Origin: Chionoecetes opilio
Lineage: Eukaryota > Arthropoda > Malacostraca > Decapoda > Majidae
DNA: 64,000 nt
Reading direction: 5' to 3'
Assembly: GCA_016584305.1 (NCBI GenBank)
Contig: JACEEZ010022692.1
Span: 280,001-344,000, forward strand
The notes beneath the pieces are model-generated. The model saw only the letters and a list, made by a program, of their open reading frames with translations. It was not told where the DNA came from and did not search any database. Below are positions 35,171-61,900 of this stretch, one piece after another; the stretch's first letter is position 1; each line of letters starts with the position of its first letter. The position numbers and the translations under genes are program-made.

Positions 35171-35251
35171 GGTGATAGGTGTGTGTTGAGAGGCTGTACA
35201 GGTGTGCTATGTGAGAGATCCTTCCTTATCCCTCAGTAAAAGACTAAAGCG
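35171..35251 (+). other. INTS10: Candidate non-coding first exon of INTS10
   Basis: The first coding exon of INTS10 begins at an acceptor six bases before its ATG, so an upstream 5' UTR exon must exist. AAAGCG|GTAAGTTTT at 35251/35252 is the best donor in the interval after the repeat-free region. The 5' limit is a guess. Confidence 0.4.
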
Positions 35252-35471
35252 GTAAGTTTTCGGTGTATTTACTTCCTTACTTGTGTTACTTGTGTGGAAT
35301 TTGGTCTTCACGGCACAGCTAAGGTGGCCTCCGCTGTGGGTTCAGGGCATCCCGCGATTTGCAGTCCACTGTATTATGAAGGGACACTCTTAACGTAGCA
35401 TGAAATAATAACCATATCAAACCATTAAACTAAACTAACCCTCAAACTAACCTAGTCTATGAAAAAGATTT

Positions 35472-35619
35472 GGTTAATTTATAGTTTCACCCAACCAACG
35501 ATTTTCTGATGCGCCTTATGTTTTTCTGGTGTGTTTTTTTGTGTTTTAAATGAATCTGCTAACCGTTTCTGTCGCAATTATTATTATTTCTTTTTTTTTC
35601 TTTTTAGGTAGATAAAGGT

Positions 35620-35684
<65 letters not shown>

Positions 35685-35863
35685 TTAGGTAAATGTTAGG
35701 TTAGGTTTAGGTTCATTTTTTTTTTTTTTTTGTCATTTTTGCAAAAAAAAAAAAAAATTGCGACAGAAACGGTTAACAGATTAATTCAAAACACATAAAA
35801 ACACACCAGAAAAACATAAGGCGCATCAGAAAATCGTTGGTTGGGTGAAACTATAAATTGACC
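35472..35863. mobile_element. Foldback MITE with 108-bp arms, copy 1
   Basis: Arms 35472-35579 and 35756-35863 are reverse complements with about five mismatches ('cccaaccaacgattttctga', 'accgtttctgtcgcaa'). The loop holds a >60-T run and 'gttaggttaggtttaggttc'. Located in INTS10 intron 1. Confidence 0.8.
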
Positions 35864-36048
35864 GAACTGACTTCACACTTCTATAGGTCACTGGCCTATA
35901 GAAATAGTAGAAATGTAAAAAAATACTTGAATCCAGACAGTCATGTTCTAAATATTAGCCTATGTCTTTTGAGCTGTGTTTTGAAGTGTTTTGAATGTGT
36001 CTGGGATAAATTTCTAGATGAACACTGAACTTCCTTTGCGTCAAAACA

Positions 36049-36238
36049 ATTTTTTCTGGTGAGTTTTGATGTGTTTTGAATTAATCTGCTAACCGTTTCT
36101 GTCGCAAATAAAAAAATTTGTGTGTGAGATTTGCAACAAAAATGACAAAAAAACAAATTGAACCTATACCTAACCTAACCTTTACCTAACACAACCTGTA
36201 TCTAACCTTACCTATCCCTAAGCTAACCTAACCTTTAC

Positions 36239-36274
<36 letters not shown>

Positions 36275-36335
36275 CGACATCATCGGTTAGCAGATTCATT
36301 CAAAGCACATCAAAACTCACCGGAAAAAATTGTTT
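36049..36335. mobile_element. Foldback MITE, copy 2 (inverted loop)
   Basis: Arms 36049-36108 and 36272-36333 share 'ctgctaaccg' and 'gagttttgatgtg' words with the element at 35472. The loop carries the complementary 'aacctaaccttta' and poly-A, so the two copies are in opposite orientation. Confidence 0.7.
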
Positions 36336-36417
36336 CGTCCACCAAAGGAAGTTCTGTGTTCATCTGTAATAATACCGAACCTGGCGCTAGTTTCTGTCTG
36401 AAATCAATGTTTGTTTC

Positions 36418-36419
<2 letters not shown>

Positions 36420-36448
<29 letters not shown>
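36420..36448. repeat. Poly-C(29) abutting the INTS10 exon 2 acceptor
   Basis: An unbroken C run directly precedes AG at the 3' splice site, so it acts as the whole polypyrimidine tract. Confidence 0.9.
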
Positions 36449-36455
36449 AGCCACC

Positions 36456-51668
<15,213 letters not shown>

Positions 51669-51674
51669 TACCCT

Positions 51675-52065
51675 GTGTGTGGGTGTGGGTGTGTGTGGGT
51701 GTGGGTGTGTGTGTGTGTGGGTGTGTGGGTAGGTGTCTGTGTGTGGGTGTGTGGGTCTGTATGTGTGTATTTACCTAGTTGTATTTACCTATGTCTGTGT
51801 GGGTGTCTGTGTGTGTGTGGGTGTGGGTGGGTGGGTGTATGTGTGGGTGTGTCTGTGTGTGTGTGTGTGGGTCTGTGGGTGTGGGTGTCTGTGGTGTGGG
51901 TGTGGAGGTGTGAGTGTGTGTGTGTGTCTGTGTGTGGGTCTGTGTGTGTGTGTGTGTGGGTGTGTAGGTGTCTGTGTGTGTGGGTGGGTCTGTGTGTGTG
52001 TGTGGGTCTGTGTGTGGGTGTGTGGGTGTGGGTGTGTGGGTCTGTGCGTGTGTGTGTGTGTTAAT
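51675..52065. repeat. TGTGGG/GT degenerate microsatellite after the INTS10 stop
   Basis: About 390 bases of TGTGTGGGTGTCTG words, with a short piece of the tRNA-Val SINE tail (tttacctagttgtatttacc) near 51770. The beginning must be part of the INTS10 3' UTR if the transcript is not spliced there. Confidence 0.88.
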
Positions 52066-52257
52066 TCTGTGTATATATTTCTCTTTCATGTTTCAGTGAG
52101 AGGGTTAGAGCATACAAGGACAGGGATATATTAAAACAGGCTAGGTACTGCTCTTGAAAGAAAGAACAGTAAGCAAGTCATGATAGACCTATTCTCTCTC
52201 TTCTCTAAAATTCTTCTATCACAGCCATTCCCTTATAGAAACTCTTATATAAACAAG

Positions 52258-52303
52258 TGTCAGAGATAGATAGATAAATAGATAGATAGACAGATAGATA
52301 GAC

Positions 52304-52378
<75 letters not shown>

Positions 52379-52395
52379 TAGATAGATAGATAGAT
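52258..52395. repeat. GATA/GACA tetranucleotide array
   Basis: GATA units, then about 14 GACA units, then GATA units again. Confidence 0.95.
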
Positions 52396-52454
52396 ACATA
52401 TACACTTCAAATAGCCAGGATTAAGCTATTTCTTCCTTTAAACACACACATTGC

Positions 52455-52714
52455 TACCGTAGATAACACTATAGTCGCCAGTCACTCGCCACTGCACTAA
52501 TGTCGGCCTTAACAATATGTTACGTATTATAGTATCACTACTGACTTGTATGTGCCACTGAAGATGATGCACAGTAGTTTATATTATGTACATCACACTA
52601 CATGTCTTCAGTGGCACATAAAAGTCTGTAGTGATGCTAAAATTTGTAATATATCGTGCCTGGCGACATTAGTGCAGTGGCGAGTGACTGGCGACTATAG
52701 TGTTATTTACGGTA
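52455..52714. mobile_element. 260-bp foldback derivative of the CCGTAGATAACAG family
   Basis: TA-flanked. The arms 'ccgtagataacactatagtc'..'agtcactcgccactgcacta' and their inverse at the other end extend through almost the whole element, so it can fold into one long hairpin. Confidence 0.82.
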
Positions 52715-52730
52715 GTTCACCCATACACAC

Positions 52731-53396
52731 TACCGTAGATAACAGTCAAGTCGCCAGTTCAACGTTTCTTTGTTATTTACAGACGTCTGGTGGCGTTAAT
52801 ACTTACATTTGTACATCCATGATTTCAGGAAAGTTAGAAGGGGCTATCTGGAAAGTCTGTGTCATTTTGTGTCTTCATCTGTGTCATATTAGGGCTATAA
52901 ATGAACAAATTACAAAAATAAAACCGAGTGGCGACCTTGCTATACCTACTACAGTAAAGTCGCCAGCTAGTATTTTAACCCAACAGTTGAGTCGCCACTC
53001 CGGGGAATTCAGGGAAATTAGAGGTAAAGTAAAACAAGTCTCTACATATTAGCTGCGGAAGATGCTTGGATATATAAAAATTCCTCTGCCAACGTGAAAG
53101 CAAATTCTATTCAAGTTTGAAAGATCTGGCAAGTCTTGTGTCCTGCCGCCCGAAAGGTGATGAGCTACTGTCTGTCGTCGCGCCAAGAAAAACTTGAGAA
53201 GCAAAATGTGCAACAGTTATATTTGCAGATACAAAGCATAAAACAACGCTGAAACAGAATAGATTATACAGTCATGATATAAACTACTGTGTAACATCTT
53301 CAGTGGCACATAAAAATCAGTAGTGATGCTATAATTCGTAATATTTGGCGGCTGGCGACATCACTGCAGGTGGCGACTTGACTGTTATCTACGGTA
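52731..53396. mobile_element. CCGTAGATAACAG family, copy C with a replaced centre
   Basis: Both TIRs and outer parts match the 481-bp copies. The centre (about 52965-53190) is longer and unrelated: 'ctccggggaattcagggaaa', 'agatgcttggatatataaaa'. It lies 16 bases after the foldback derivative at 52455. Confidence 0.8.
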
Positions 53397-53489
53397 GCTA
53401 AACACTTGCTAAATACTAACATAGACATATACTAGGTGAATAATTTTGCTAGTTGTCTATATGTGTGTGTGTATGTATTTGTTAAGAGT

Positions 53490-53615
53490 TATCAAGAGTT
53501 AGCAGACTGTTAAGAGAGAGTTAGCAGACTGTTAAGAGAGAGTTAGCAGACTGTTAAGAGAGAGTTAGCAGACTGTTAAGAGAGAGTTAGCAGACTGTTA
53601 AGAGAGATAGGAAAG
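53490..53615. repeat. GTTAAGAGAGAGTTAGCAGACT tandem repeat
   Basis: Five copies of a 22-bp unit. The flanks to 53749 are unique AT-rich DNA with no gene. Confidence 0.88.
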
Positions 53616-53749
53616 GTTAACTTAAAGAATATATTCACTAAAATTCTTAATCAATGAATATATAAGTATTTCCACGTTAGTAATTAAGATAGGAAGGGAG
53701 GAAGAGATGTTAGAAGAGATGGATAATAAGTTGGTAGGTATTTTTCCCA

Positions 53750-53958
53750 TTAACCCCTTGAGGCTCAGAACGTAATTTCCATTGTAATTTGGGTACCATT
53801 AGACGATTTTTAGTGACTATAAGCAATGTTGTATAGCTATGACCTGTTAAGTACCCTTGTCCACTAATTAATTTGGTATATTCAGTTAGTTTGCGTGATT
53901 TTATGGCTAACAGACGATTTTATATAGCCAAGGAAAGGTCTGGGTGTGAAGGGGTTAA
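53750..53958. mobile_element. piggyBac-type MITE, copy 6 (inverted)
   Basis: TTAACCCCTTGAGGCTCAGA at the left and GGGTGTGAAGGGGTTAA at the right, with intact TTAA on both sides. It is the most complete copy in inverted orientation. Confidence 0.88.
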
Positions 53959-54149
53959 TTATGATCTAATATTAATATGATAGAGAGGAAGGGTGAACAC
54001 AATTATAGTAAATAGGTTTAAGAAGAATATTTACACTTTGAATTCCTAATAAAGATATGAAACTGCTGTTAATGTGTTATAAAACCTTTTTCTTCTTTCT
54101 GTTTAACATCAGTTTTCCCACCATTGTTATGAGGTTAGAGGGCCGAGGA

Positions 54150-54437
54150 CAAGGGCGTAGCCAGGAAAAATAATTTGGGTTGGCCACCTCCCAATGATGG
54201 TTGAGGAGTGGGTGGCTTATCAGCTGGGGGTCTGGGAGGCGCTGTAAGCCCCCTAGAGAATATTTTTGAAGATATGACTTAATTGGGGGCATATTGAGCC
54301 CTATGGGGTCATTTATTGGTTCTTTGCATGATATTCAATATAGTAAAATTGATGAAATTATACCATACGCTCCTAAAGTAGATGTGTTGAATTGGGGGGC
54401 CATGACCCCATTGGCCCCCCCTCTGGCTACGCCCTTG
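54150..54437. mobile_element. hAT-type MITE (CAAGGGCGTAGCCAG) with 8-bp duplication
   Basis: TIR CAAGGGCGTAGCCAG and exact inverse CTGGCTACGCCCTTG; GCCGAGGA repeats on both sides (54142-54149 and 54438-54445). 288 bp, no ORF. The 8-bp duplication places it with hAT-type elements. Confidence 0.88.
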
Positions 54438-54444
54438 GCCGAGG

Positions 54445-54542
54445 ATACCTTTCCAAAAATTCAAAAAATCTAAAATAATAAAAATGTAAAAAATATAAAA
54501 ATATAAAATATGAAAAATAAAAATATAAAAAAAATCAAAAAA

Positions 54543-54579
<37 letters not shown>

Positions 54580-55440
54580 GAAAAAAAAAAAAAAAAAAAA
54601 AAAAAAAATTAAAATAATAATAGATATCTACAAAATAAAATAAATATTAAAAATATTAAAAATATTAAAAATTAAAGTGCAGTTCTACCTGAACTACCTG
54701 TGCCTGTTCTACCTACGGCAGGTAGGTAGTGATAAGTAATAGATATTCATAGGTAAAAACCATAATAGCCATAATAGTAAAAATAGCACATTAAATATAC
54801 AACTTATCTTATCATTTCAAATCACTTCACGCCACAGAACTAGCCTTGAAAAACTAAAATATGCATTGCTATAATATTCAGAAAAATTTAGTGTATAGAT
54901 TAGATTAAGTTATGTTAATGCCACCCGCGTAAAAACAAAAAAGCATCAATAATAGACTCTATAAACAGGCGCCGAGATGTAAACAAAAGATTCTAATTGA
55001 CTCATAGAATCTAATCCCTTATAGTTTTGAGAGTTCTGGCGTTTATTGCGAGGTGTATTTACATGTGTTTACCATCATTTTGTCACGGGAGGAAACAAGT
55101 TATTTCCATTCCAGAGGTGAATTTTACGTCCTTTAGCGGTAATTACTGGGATATAAGTAGATCAGGGAGTACATAAAGGTAGTATAGGGGTGTGTGAGGC
55201 CTTACAGTCCCCTAAATAGCCTTAAACACACTTAAATGGCTGTTAGTAGAAGGTCAGCGTCAATTTCCCTTATCTTCGCTATCATAAGTCCTTCTGGTGT
55301 TTTGTTTATTTGTTTGTCGTGTTTGTGTGTGTTGGTGTGGTGTGTTGCATTGTGTGTTAGGCCTAGGGAGGTGGCATGGTGGTGAAATGAACCTATGGGT
55401 GGTGATTTGGTCACTCGCTGTCATTCGTTTGACAGTACCT
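54445..55440. other. A-rich and unique DNA, no gene seen
   Basis: 54460-54680 is poly-A/ATAAAA low complexity; the rest is AT-rich unique sequence with no exon, TIR or tandem repeat recognised. Confidence 0.55.
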
Positions 55441-55535
55441 GGAACTGTCGCCGATAGGAATTCCCGCTGACGTCGGCGAGTGTTCTAATTGTTCACGTTG
55501 ACGAGTGTTCATATTTTCGGCGACAGTTCCAGTTC
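55441..55535. mobile_element. Small inverted-repeat element (GGAACTGTCGCCG)
   Basis: GGAACTGTCGCCGA at the left and TCGGCGACAGTTCC at the right. The right end plus about 90 bases ('agttcttgatcttaatatta' to 'attcagggattaaataccag') recurs at 57435-57545, showing a repeat family, probably a MITE end. Confidence 0.6.
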
Positions 55536-55647
55536 TTGATCTTAATATTACAGCACCCAATATATATATTTAATTAACTTTTACCCGTGTTGCTGTATTC
55601 AGGGATTAAATACCAGCAATAGCCTACCTTAGTGATGTTGATGTGGG

Positions 55648-56218
55648 GGCCGTCTGGGAACTACACGCGGAGCTAGAATGTCGGGTCTCGGGGTCTCGGG
55701 CTGGACTTATTTTCTATTATTCCCTAGCAAACCAGCTACAATTAAGTGTTGTCATGGTCAACACAGGCTTATGCAAAATGTTAATATACGAGTTTTACAT
55801 TATTCATGGCGTTATAATGAGGATTGTTGGCAAAATAGAAGCATTCGATCGCAGGTGTCCTACAACATTCTACTAAATACTGCAAAGGAATGCTTCAAGG
55901 CGGGTGCATGGGTTAATATTACCTCCATGTATGCAAAGAGAAGGTAATATTTACCCATGCACCCGCCTTGAAGCATTCCTTTGCAGTATTTAGTAGAATG
56001 TTGTAGGACACCTGTGATCGAATGCTTCTATTTTGCCAACAATCCTCATTATAACGCCATGAATAATGTAAAACTCGTATATTTCCATTTTGCATAGGCC
56101 TATGTTGACCATGACAACACTTAATTGTAGCTGGTTTGCTAGGGAATAATAGAAAATAAGTCCAGCCCGAGACCCCGAGACCCGACATTCTAGCTCCGCG
56201 TGTAGTTCCCAGACGGCC
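55648..56218. repeat. Near-perfect palindrome, 277-bp arms, 17-base loop
   Basis: Arms 55648-55924 and 55942-56218 are reverse complements with about seven mismatches by eye, around the loop at 55925-55941. A further outer pair 'ctaccttagtga' (55625) and 'tcactaaggtag' (56238) extends the symmetry. Both arms carry the same open frame (about 85 codons beginning MSGLGVSGWTYFLLFPSK), a consequence of symmetry and not proof of coding. Confidence 0.95.
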
Positions 56219-56229
56219 ACCAGATGGCA

Positions 56230-56705
56230 GATCAAGCTCACTAAGGTAGTCTATTGCCTGAGCAGTTAGGCTAGGTTATGTGGTTAGGTTATGTTGGCCA
56301 GTTAACCAATGTCCAGGTTAGGTTAGGGTCATAATGGATGAGAACTTCGCGGTCACTACCGACCTTAATACTCACGTTTTTTTTGTTTTTTGCTCAGTAT
56401 GCTGTGCAGTACTAATCTACTTCTGCATAAACATCAAAAGTTATCAACATATTGCAATTTTTTTATAGTTGTCAATAGCGCACACACACACACCCTCCTC
56501 CTTTGCCAACTATTGTTACGGCAATTAGGTCAGTGGTGATTGAGCGAAGGGGGCGCAGTTAGGTCAGGTAATGCTAGCAATGTATGTATTAATGTAAATG
56601 TAATGGTAATGCTACCAATGTATTAAACTGCAGTGTTAGTGTTTTGGAACATGCGAAAAATGTGTCCAATAAAATAATAGCTTTTATTCTTCATTTTAAT
56701 CTATT
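56230..56705. other. Unique DNA upstream of ZDHHC, no gene seen
   Basis: Contains scattered 'ggttaggtta' words and a short CA run. Probably promoter-side sequence of the palmitoyltransferase gene; no defined motif was recognised. Confidence 0.45.
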
Positions 56706-56709
56706 ACAG

Positions 56710-56776
56710 GTGGAACTGTCTTTGAAAATTTGCACGTCGGTGAGAATTCCCATCTGCGACAGTTCCGTAAACCCTG
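56710..56776 (+). other. Candidate non-coding exon of ZDHHC
   Basis: Bounded by ATTACAG and CCTG|GTGAGA. The coding gene begins at an acceptor, so upstream UTR exons are needed. Part of it resembles the GGAACTGTCGCCG repeat (tggaactgtct..gcgacagttcc), which weakens the call. Confidence 0.3.
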
Positions 56777-56969
56777 GTGAGATCTTTGAAGAAGTGAGGA
56801 AATTTAGGCTTTTTTTTATATCTATGTTTAGGTGAGACTATGGGTAAGCATTGGTGTGTTTCAAGTTATTTTTTGTCTATTGTGTGGTTTATATTAGTTT
56901 GTTGTTGTTATCATTATTATTGATTAATTCTCTCACTCTCCCCTCAGGCCGCCCCCTCCCTCCTCACAG

Positions 56970-57069
56970 TGCCGAGGGACTATGCAACAGGCCACCCCCC
57001 TCCTCCACCTCCCTCCCCCTTTCACCGCCACAACCACCACCACCGCTGCCACACCTAAACACAACTCTT
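56970..57069 (+). other. Candidate 5' UTR exon of ZDHHC with a short uORF
   Basis: Bounded by CCTCACAG and CTT|GTAAGT. It contains an ATG (MQQATPLLHLPPP..) open to the exon end; splicing to 57640 would stop it at once with TAG, making a ~30-codon upstream ORF. Confidence 0.4.
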
Positions 57070-57181
57070 GTAAGTGTATTTAAAGAAAAATATTTATTAC
57101 TACAATTGGTTTACGGAGAGGGAGAGAGAGAATAATTAAATAAGAATAAGTTAAAGAGAAGGAAAACAAATACAGATATAC

Positions 57182-57185
57182 AGAG

Positions 57186-57255
<70 letters not shown>

Positions 57256-57306
57256 TAGATGGATAGAAAGAGCGAGAGATTGAACAAAAAATTACTAAAT
57301 GGATGG

Positions 57307-57364
<58 letters not shown>
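57182..57364. repeat. Two (GA)n microsatellites
   Basis: GA runs at 57182-57252 and 57310-57364, separated by a short linker with 'aactagatggatagaaagag'. Confidence 0.95.
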
Positions 57365-57369
<5 letters not shown>

Positions 57370-57678
57370 CTATAAAGATAAGGAACTCACGTTTCCCGGA
57401 TTTCTTGTCGCCGTCGAGTGTTTCAATTTTTCACGTCCAATTTTTGGCGACGGTTCCAGTTCTTGATCTTGTTATTAGCGCACCCAACATATACATTTAA
57501 TCAGCTTTTACCCGTGTTTCTGCATTCAGGGATTAAATACCAACAATAACTAGATAAGTTAGGTTAGAATACGTACCTAAATAACTACTAATGATAACTA
57601 AAACACTACTACTATCACTACCACCACTTGTACCCCCAGAGCTGCCCTGCCACCAGCACCCCCTCAGCCCCTGGAGCG

Positions 57679-57814
57679 ATGGCATGCCTGGGCGGTGGCT
57701 GGCTGGCCGCGCCGTGCCGCCTGTGCCTGCGTGCCGCCAAGTGGCTGCCCGTGCTGTTCATCGTGACGGTGGTGGTCTGGTCCTACTACGCCTATGTGCT
57801 GCAACTCAACCTGC
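57679..57814 (+). CDS. ZDHHC coding exon 1
   Basis: The exon starts at 57640 after ACCCCCAG; ATG at 57679. Encodes a Cys-rich start (MACLGGGWLAAPCRLCLRA) and TM1 with WSYYAYV. Donor CTGC|GTAAGT, phase 1. Confidence 0.9.
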
Positions 57815-60800
57815 GTAAGTGTTGGCCGTCACGGTTTTATAGGACTTTATTTTTTTTGCCCTACGTTTTGTTTCTTGGTTTAGGATTTTATAATTTTTAT
57901 TACATTTTTAGTAGTTTTATTTATTTTTTATTAAATTTGGAAATACAGAAACTTAATATATGTACTAATTGTACTTATAGTTATCATATATTATGTGCAT
58001 GCTGTATATATATATTAGGGTGCCAATAAAAATCAAAAGTTTGAATTTTTCTTCCTACTTTGGTGTAATGGTGCATCTATGCAAGAAACCATCGTATGCA
58101 AAGTTTGACCTCAATCGGTTGATATTTAGGGGTGGCGGATTACAACTTTGTTATTTACCCTTATGCACTGGCCTATTAAGGAGGGGATGTCATCTCTTGA
58201 AAGCGGACAAGCCGGACATCCCTTCCCTCGGTGAGGGGGATATCATGGGGAGCCACCCCACTCATTGTGGCCGGCTTGGCCGGGGAAGGGAAGCCTTCGA
58301 GGTCCCGGGCTGTTGATGGCGATGGGCCTCCACAACTTGGAGGAGGAACTGGCGCTGTTCCTCGTCTTTGGTCAGCCGGAGGTTGAAGGACTGGACGAGC
58401 GCCACTCCTCGCTCGGCGGGTGTCGTTGACGACGCGAAGTCCCTCGATTCGGCGGCAGGCCTCGACGTACGGTTCCTCTTCCTGCCACTTCCGAGGGTTG
58501 GCGGACAGGAAGCGGTCTTGATATCAAGAGCTTCGAGAGGCGGAGGGAATTTTTCGTGGCGAAGGAGGGCAGTGTTGCCGCAGGAACTTGTGATGATGGG
58601 GTTTATTCGCTTGGCGGGTTCCTCGGGCTCCCTTCATCGTAGAGAATGGCCTGTACATTGGTACAATTGCTTGTTTGTCGGAGACAGGGAGACGTGAGTC
58701 GAACAGTGACGGCCAATGAGATCTTCGCCAAGTACCAGAAATGGCAGCTCAGAGTGGTGAAGCAGGCCTTCCGAATACTTTCGTCGTGGTTACTGAAGGT
58801 GTCCTTAGCAAATCCAAGATCGTTGGCGGGAGCGTAGGATGGAACCGTCGATTCGAACCATCGCAGGACGAGATCTCGGTTGCGAACGATGAGAACCGGC
58901 TGGAGGGCTGACATTTCTCGAGGTGTGACGACTCCATCAGCTGCTCCCGAAACAAGATCATCTTCAGAGCGTAAATGATACGCGCCACCCAAAACACGCT
59001 CGATGAAGCGCTCCGGGGCTACGGATCGAGGTCTTCGGAAGAGCGCCGCCGAGGAAAAGGGATGCTCAGCTCAGCGAGTTCCTTATAGTGGTCACGGGGC
59101 TGCTTTGTCTGAAGCAGACTTTCAAACTTGAATGAGATCGTCCCTCTTGGAGACCAGAGTCTCCGGCAGATCTTCGTTGGTGGGGGGGTTTTATTGCCGA
59201 CTGGTTGATGAAAAAGACCAGCAGTCCTTAAGCGAGAGAAGATGGTGATCTCAGGACCAGAAGATGACCCCAAACACGTAGAAAAGGCCTTCTCAAGGAC
59301 AAGTTCGTGGACGTGATGACGGCAAGCAAATGAAACGAGGGGTTCGGCCAATCTTCTGTTTGCAAGATGGTCATGCACCATTGATGGCTCCAGTGTTGGC
59401 ACTGGTTGTGTCGAAGCACATCGCCCCGACTCGTTTCCTGGACCCCCCAGTCTTCTAGAGCCTCGAACACAGCTGTAGCGGCGGCATCACCAGTTTCCGT
59501 AGTGCAGTTTCGGGACTCCTAGGAGCTTCTCCACTCCTTCTCCTGTGACGAGGATGGCGAGTCTTTCGGCGCGAGTGCCATCGTCCTGAGGAAGGATCTT
59601 CCCGTCCCAATGAACGGTAAGAGGGGTAAAGGACTGAAAGTCCCCTTTGATGTCCTTCGCCCAAAATGGACCCGTACTTCGCTCTTGCCTGTCGAATGGA
59701 TCGGATTCAGCACAAGCCTTGTGGGTCGTGGCCCAGCTACTTGCCGTAGCCGCCACAATTCGAAGGGCTCGGCGGCTACTGACCCCAGTTCTGTCAAGGG
59801 CTCCGACGAGATCAGGGGATAGGACGGACTTCGTGCCCCGTGTCCTCAAACGCTTGGTGGAAAGCGGGCCCCGGCGTCGGAAGAAGAAGTCGATGTGTCG
59901 GCAAACGTTGGCTGGACTTGATGACTCAGACGATGACGACTCCAGCTCCACCATCTCTTCTCCTTCTGGCGTCTGTTGACGGGTACGTGAGAGAGAGCTT
60001 TCACGTCGGCAAACCGATTCTTTCGGCTTCTTGTCCAGACCGGCCATCGAACCCCCCTCCCCTTCTCCCGCGGGGCAAGAAGAATTCCTCGTCTTCAGGA
60101 ATGGTCATCAGAGTGAGGGCGTCGGAGTGGGCGATGTCCAAAAGGTCTGGGAGACTTTCTTGGAAGGTCTTCTGTTTTTCGGCAGGCGTGACTCCAGAGT
60201 TATTCTGCTTTTTCTCAGGGTCTTCCACTCGCGAAAAGTCCAGTAATCTTCCTCCTCACGCTGTTTCTGCGATGGTGGGGATCCTAGCTCGTGTCCAGAA
60301 GTCGAGGACCTCCTTTGCAGCCTCAGCTGCACTCTGCTGCACCGTCTTCTCTCTTCCTTGTGTGCGTAGAAAAATTGTCGTAAAAGCTCCACGGCGGGGA
60401 AGTTTTGTTCCTGTGATAGTAGGAACACTATGGCCAAGAAGCCAAACTTCAGTTTGCTTTCTCGTGGTCATGACCTGAGGGCGAAAAGAGGAATGTTCAA
60501 AATCGATCCGCCCCTCTAAATATCACCGATTTGCCTGAAACTTTGCACACCCAAAAGTTTCTAAGTACAAGGCAGAATACCACCCAAAAGTACTGAAAAA
60601 TATTGACTTTGAAAAATTACCCCTATGAGCTATTGGCACCCTACCCTAATACCACCCAAAACCCCGTTTCTGGATTTTCGGATTTGCCGGACAAAATCCG
60701 AGGTCCGGGATATGTCTTTTTCTGGTCCTGTTCGTAAATTGACCAAGTTGTCCGGCGGTCCGACGTCTCCTGTCACCCCTAGTCAGTGTCCGCGCCTCCC

Positions 60801-61529
60801 GCCAGGTGGCAGCATGCTCAGCGGTCGTATTGTTTTCATTTGGGCAACACAACATTCACGGTTCACCTGCACAGCCTCCGTCAGTCACCTGACTCCCACT
60901 TGCCCCTGGTGCAAGAACATTTCTGAGACTATTGAATACTTTTTGCTGCCTCCCGCCAGGTGGCAGCATGCTCAGCGGTCGTATTGTTTACATTTGGGCA
61001 CACAACATTCACGGTTCACCTGCACAGCCTCCGTCAGTCACCTGACCCCCACTCCCCCTGGTGCAAGAACATTTCTGAGATTGAACACTTTCTGCTGCCC
61101 CCGCCAGGGGCTGCATGCTCAGCGGTCGTATTGTTTACTTTTCGGCACACGGCACTCACGGTTCACCTGCGCAGCCTCCTTTAGTCCCTGACCCCCACTC
61201 CCCCTGGTGCGGGAACGTCTCTTGAGACTATTGAACACACTGCTGCCTCCCGCCAGGTGGCTACATGCTCAGCGGACGTAAAAGCCCGGGGCGGGGGTAG
61301 TTGATATTGTCGGTTGCCGGACAGTAAATACTAGAGGTAGGATAAACGTGGGGGGAAAGGGTTTAAAGGCATCTGATTTTTTTTTTTTTTTTTTTTTTAT
61401 TTGGGGCGATTCCGGACTTTTGGGTTCCCGGACCAGTGTCCCCCCTATTAGTCCGGGAAATCGAGGTTTGTGTGTATATTAATATATATATATATATAAA
61501 ATATATATATATATATATATATATAATAT

Positions 61530-61570
<41 letters not shown>

Positions 61571-61862
61571 TATATAAATTATTTGCAATTTTTTTATAAC
61601 CTTTTTTCTCTTCATTTGAACAGTTACCATAGAAAGCATCATTGAAAAATGTGAGTATTATTATGTATCATTGTTATTATTATTATTAGTAATAGTAGTA
61701 GTAGTAATAGTAGTAGTAGTAGTAATAGTAGTAGTAGTAGTAGTAGTAGTAGTAATAGTAGTAGTAGTAGTAGTAATAGTAGTAGTAGTAGTAGTAATAG
61801 TAGTAGTAGTAGTAGTAATAGTAGTAGTAGTAGTAGTAGTAATAGTAGTAATAGTAGTAGTA

Positions 61863-61900
<38 letters not shown>

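Noticed and set aside
55678..55947. 89-codon ORF MSGLGVSGW.. present on both strands as a possible duplicated gene
   Set aside because: The second copy is the inverted arm of the palindrome, so its openness is not independent evidence. No splice sites, start context or family match.
56260..56335. TTAGG-like words suggesting telomeric sequence (also 35690 and 36170)
   Set aside because: Only a few scattered and irregular copies, not a tandem TTAGG array, and they lie inside MITE loops or unique DNA.
58368..60478. Plus-strand ORFs of 109, 110 and 212 codons as a gene in the ZDHHC intron
   Set aside because: They are antisense shadows of the frameshifted minus-strand transposase, which carries the recognisable motifs.
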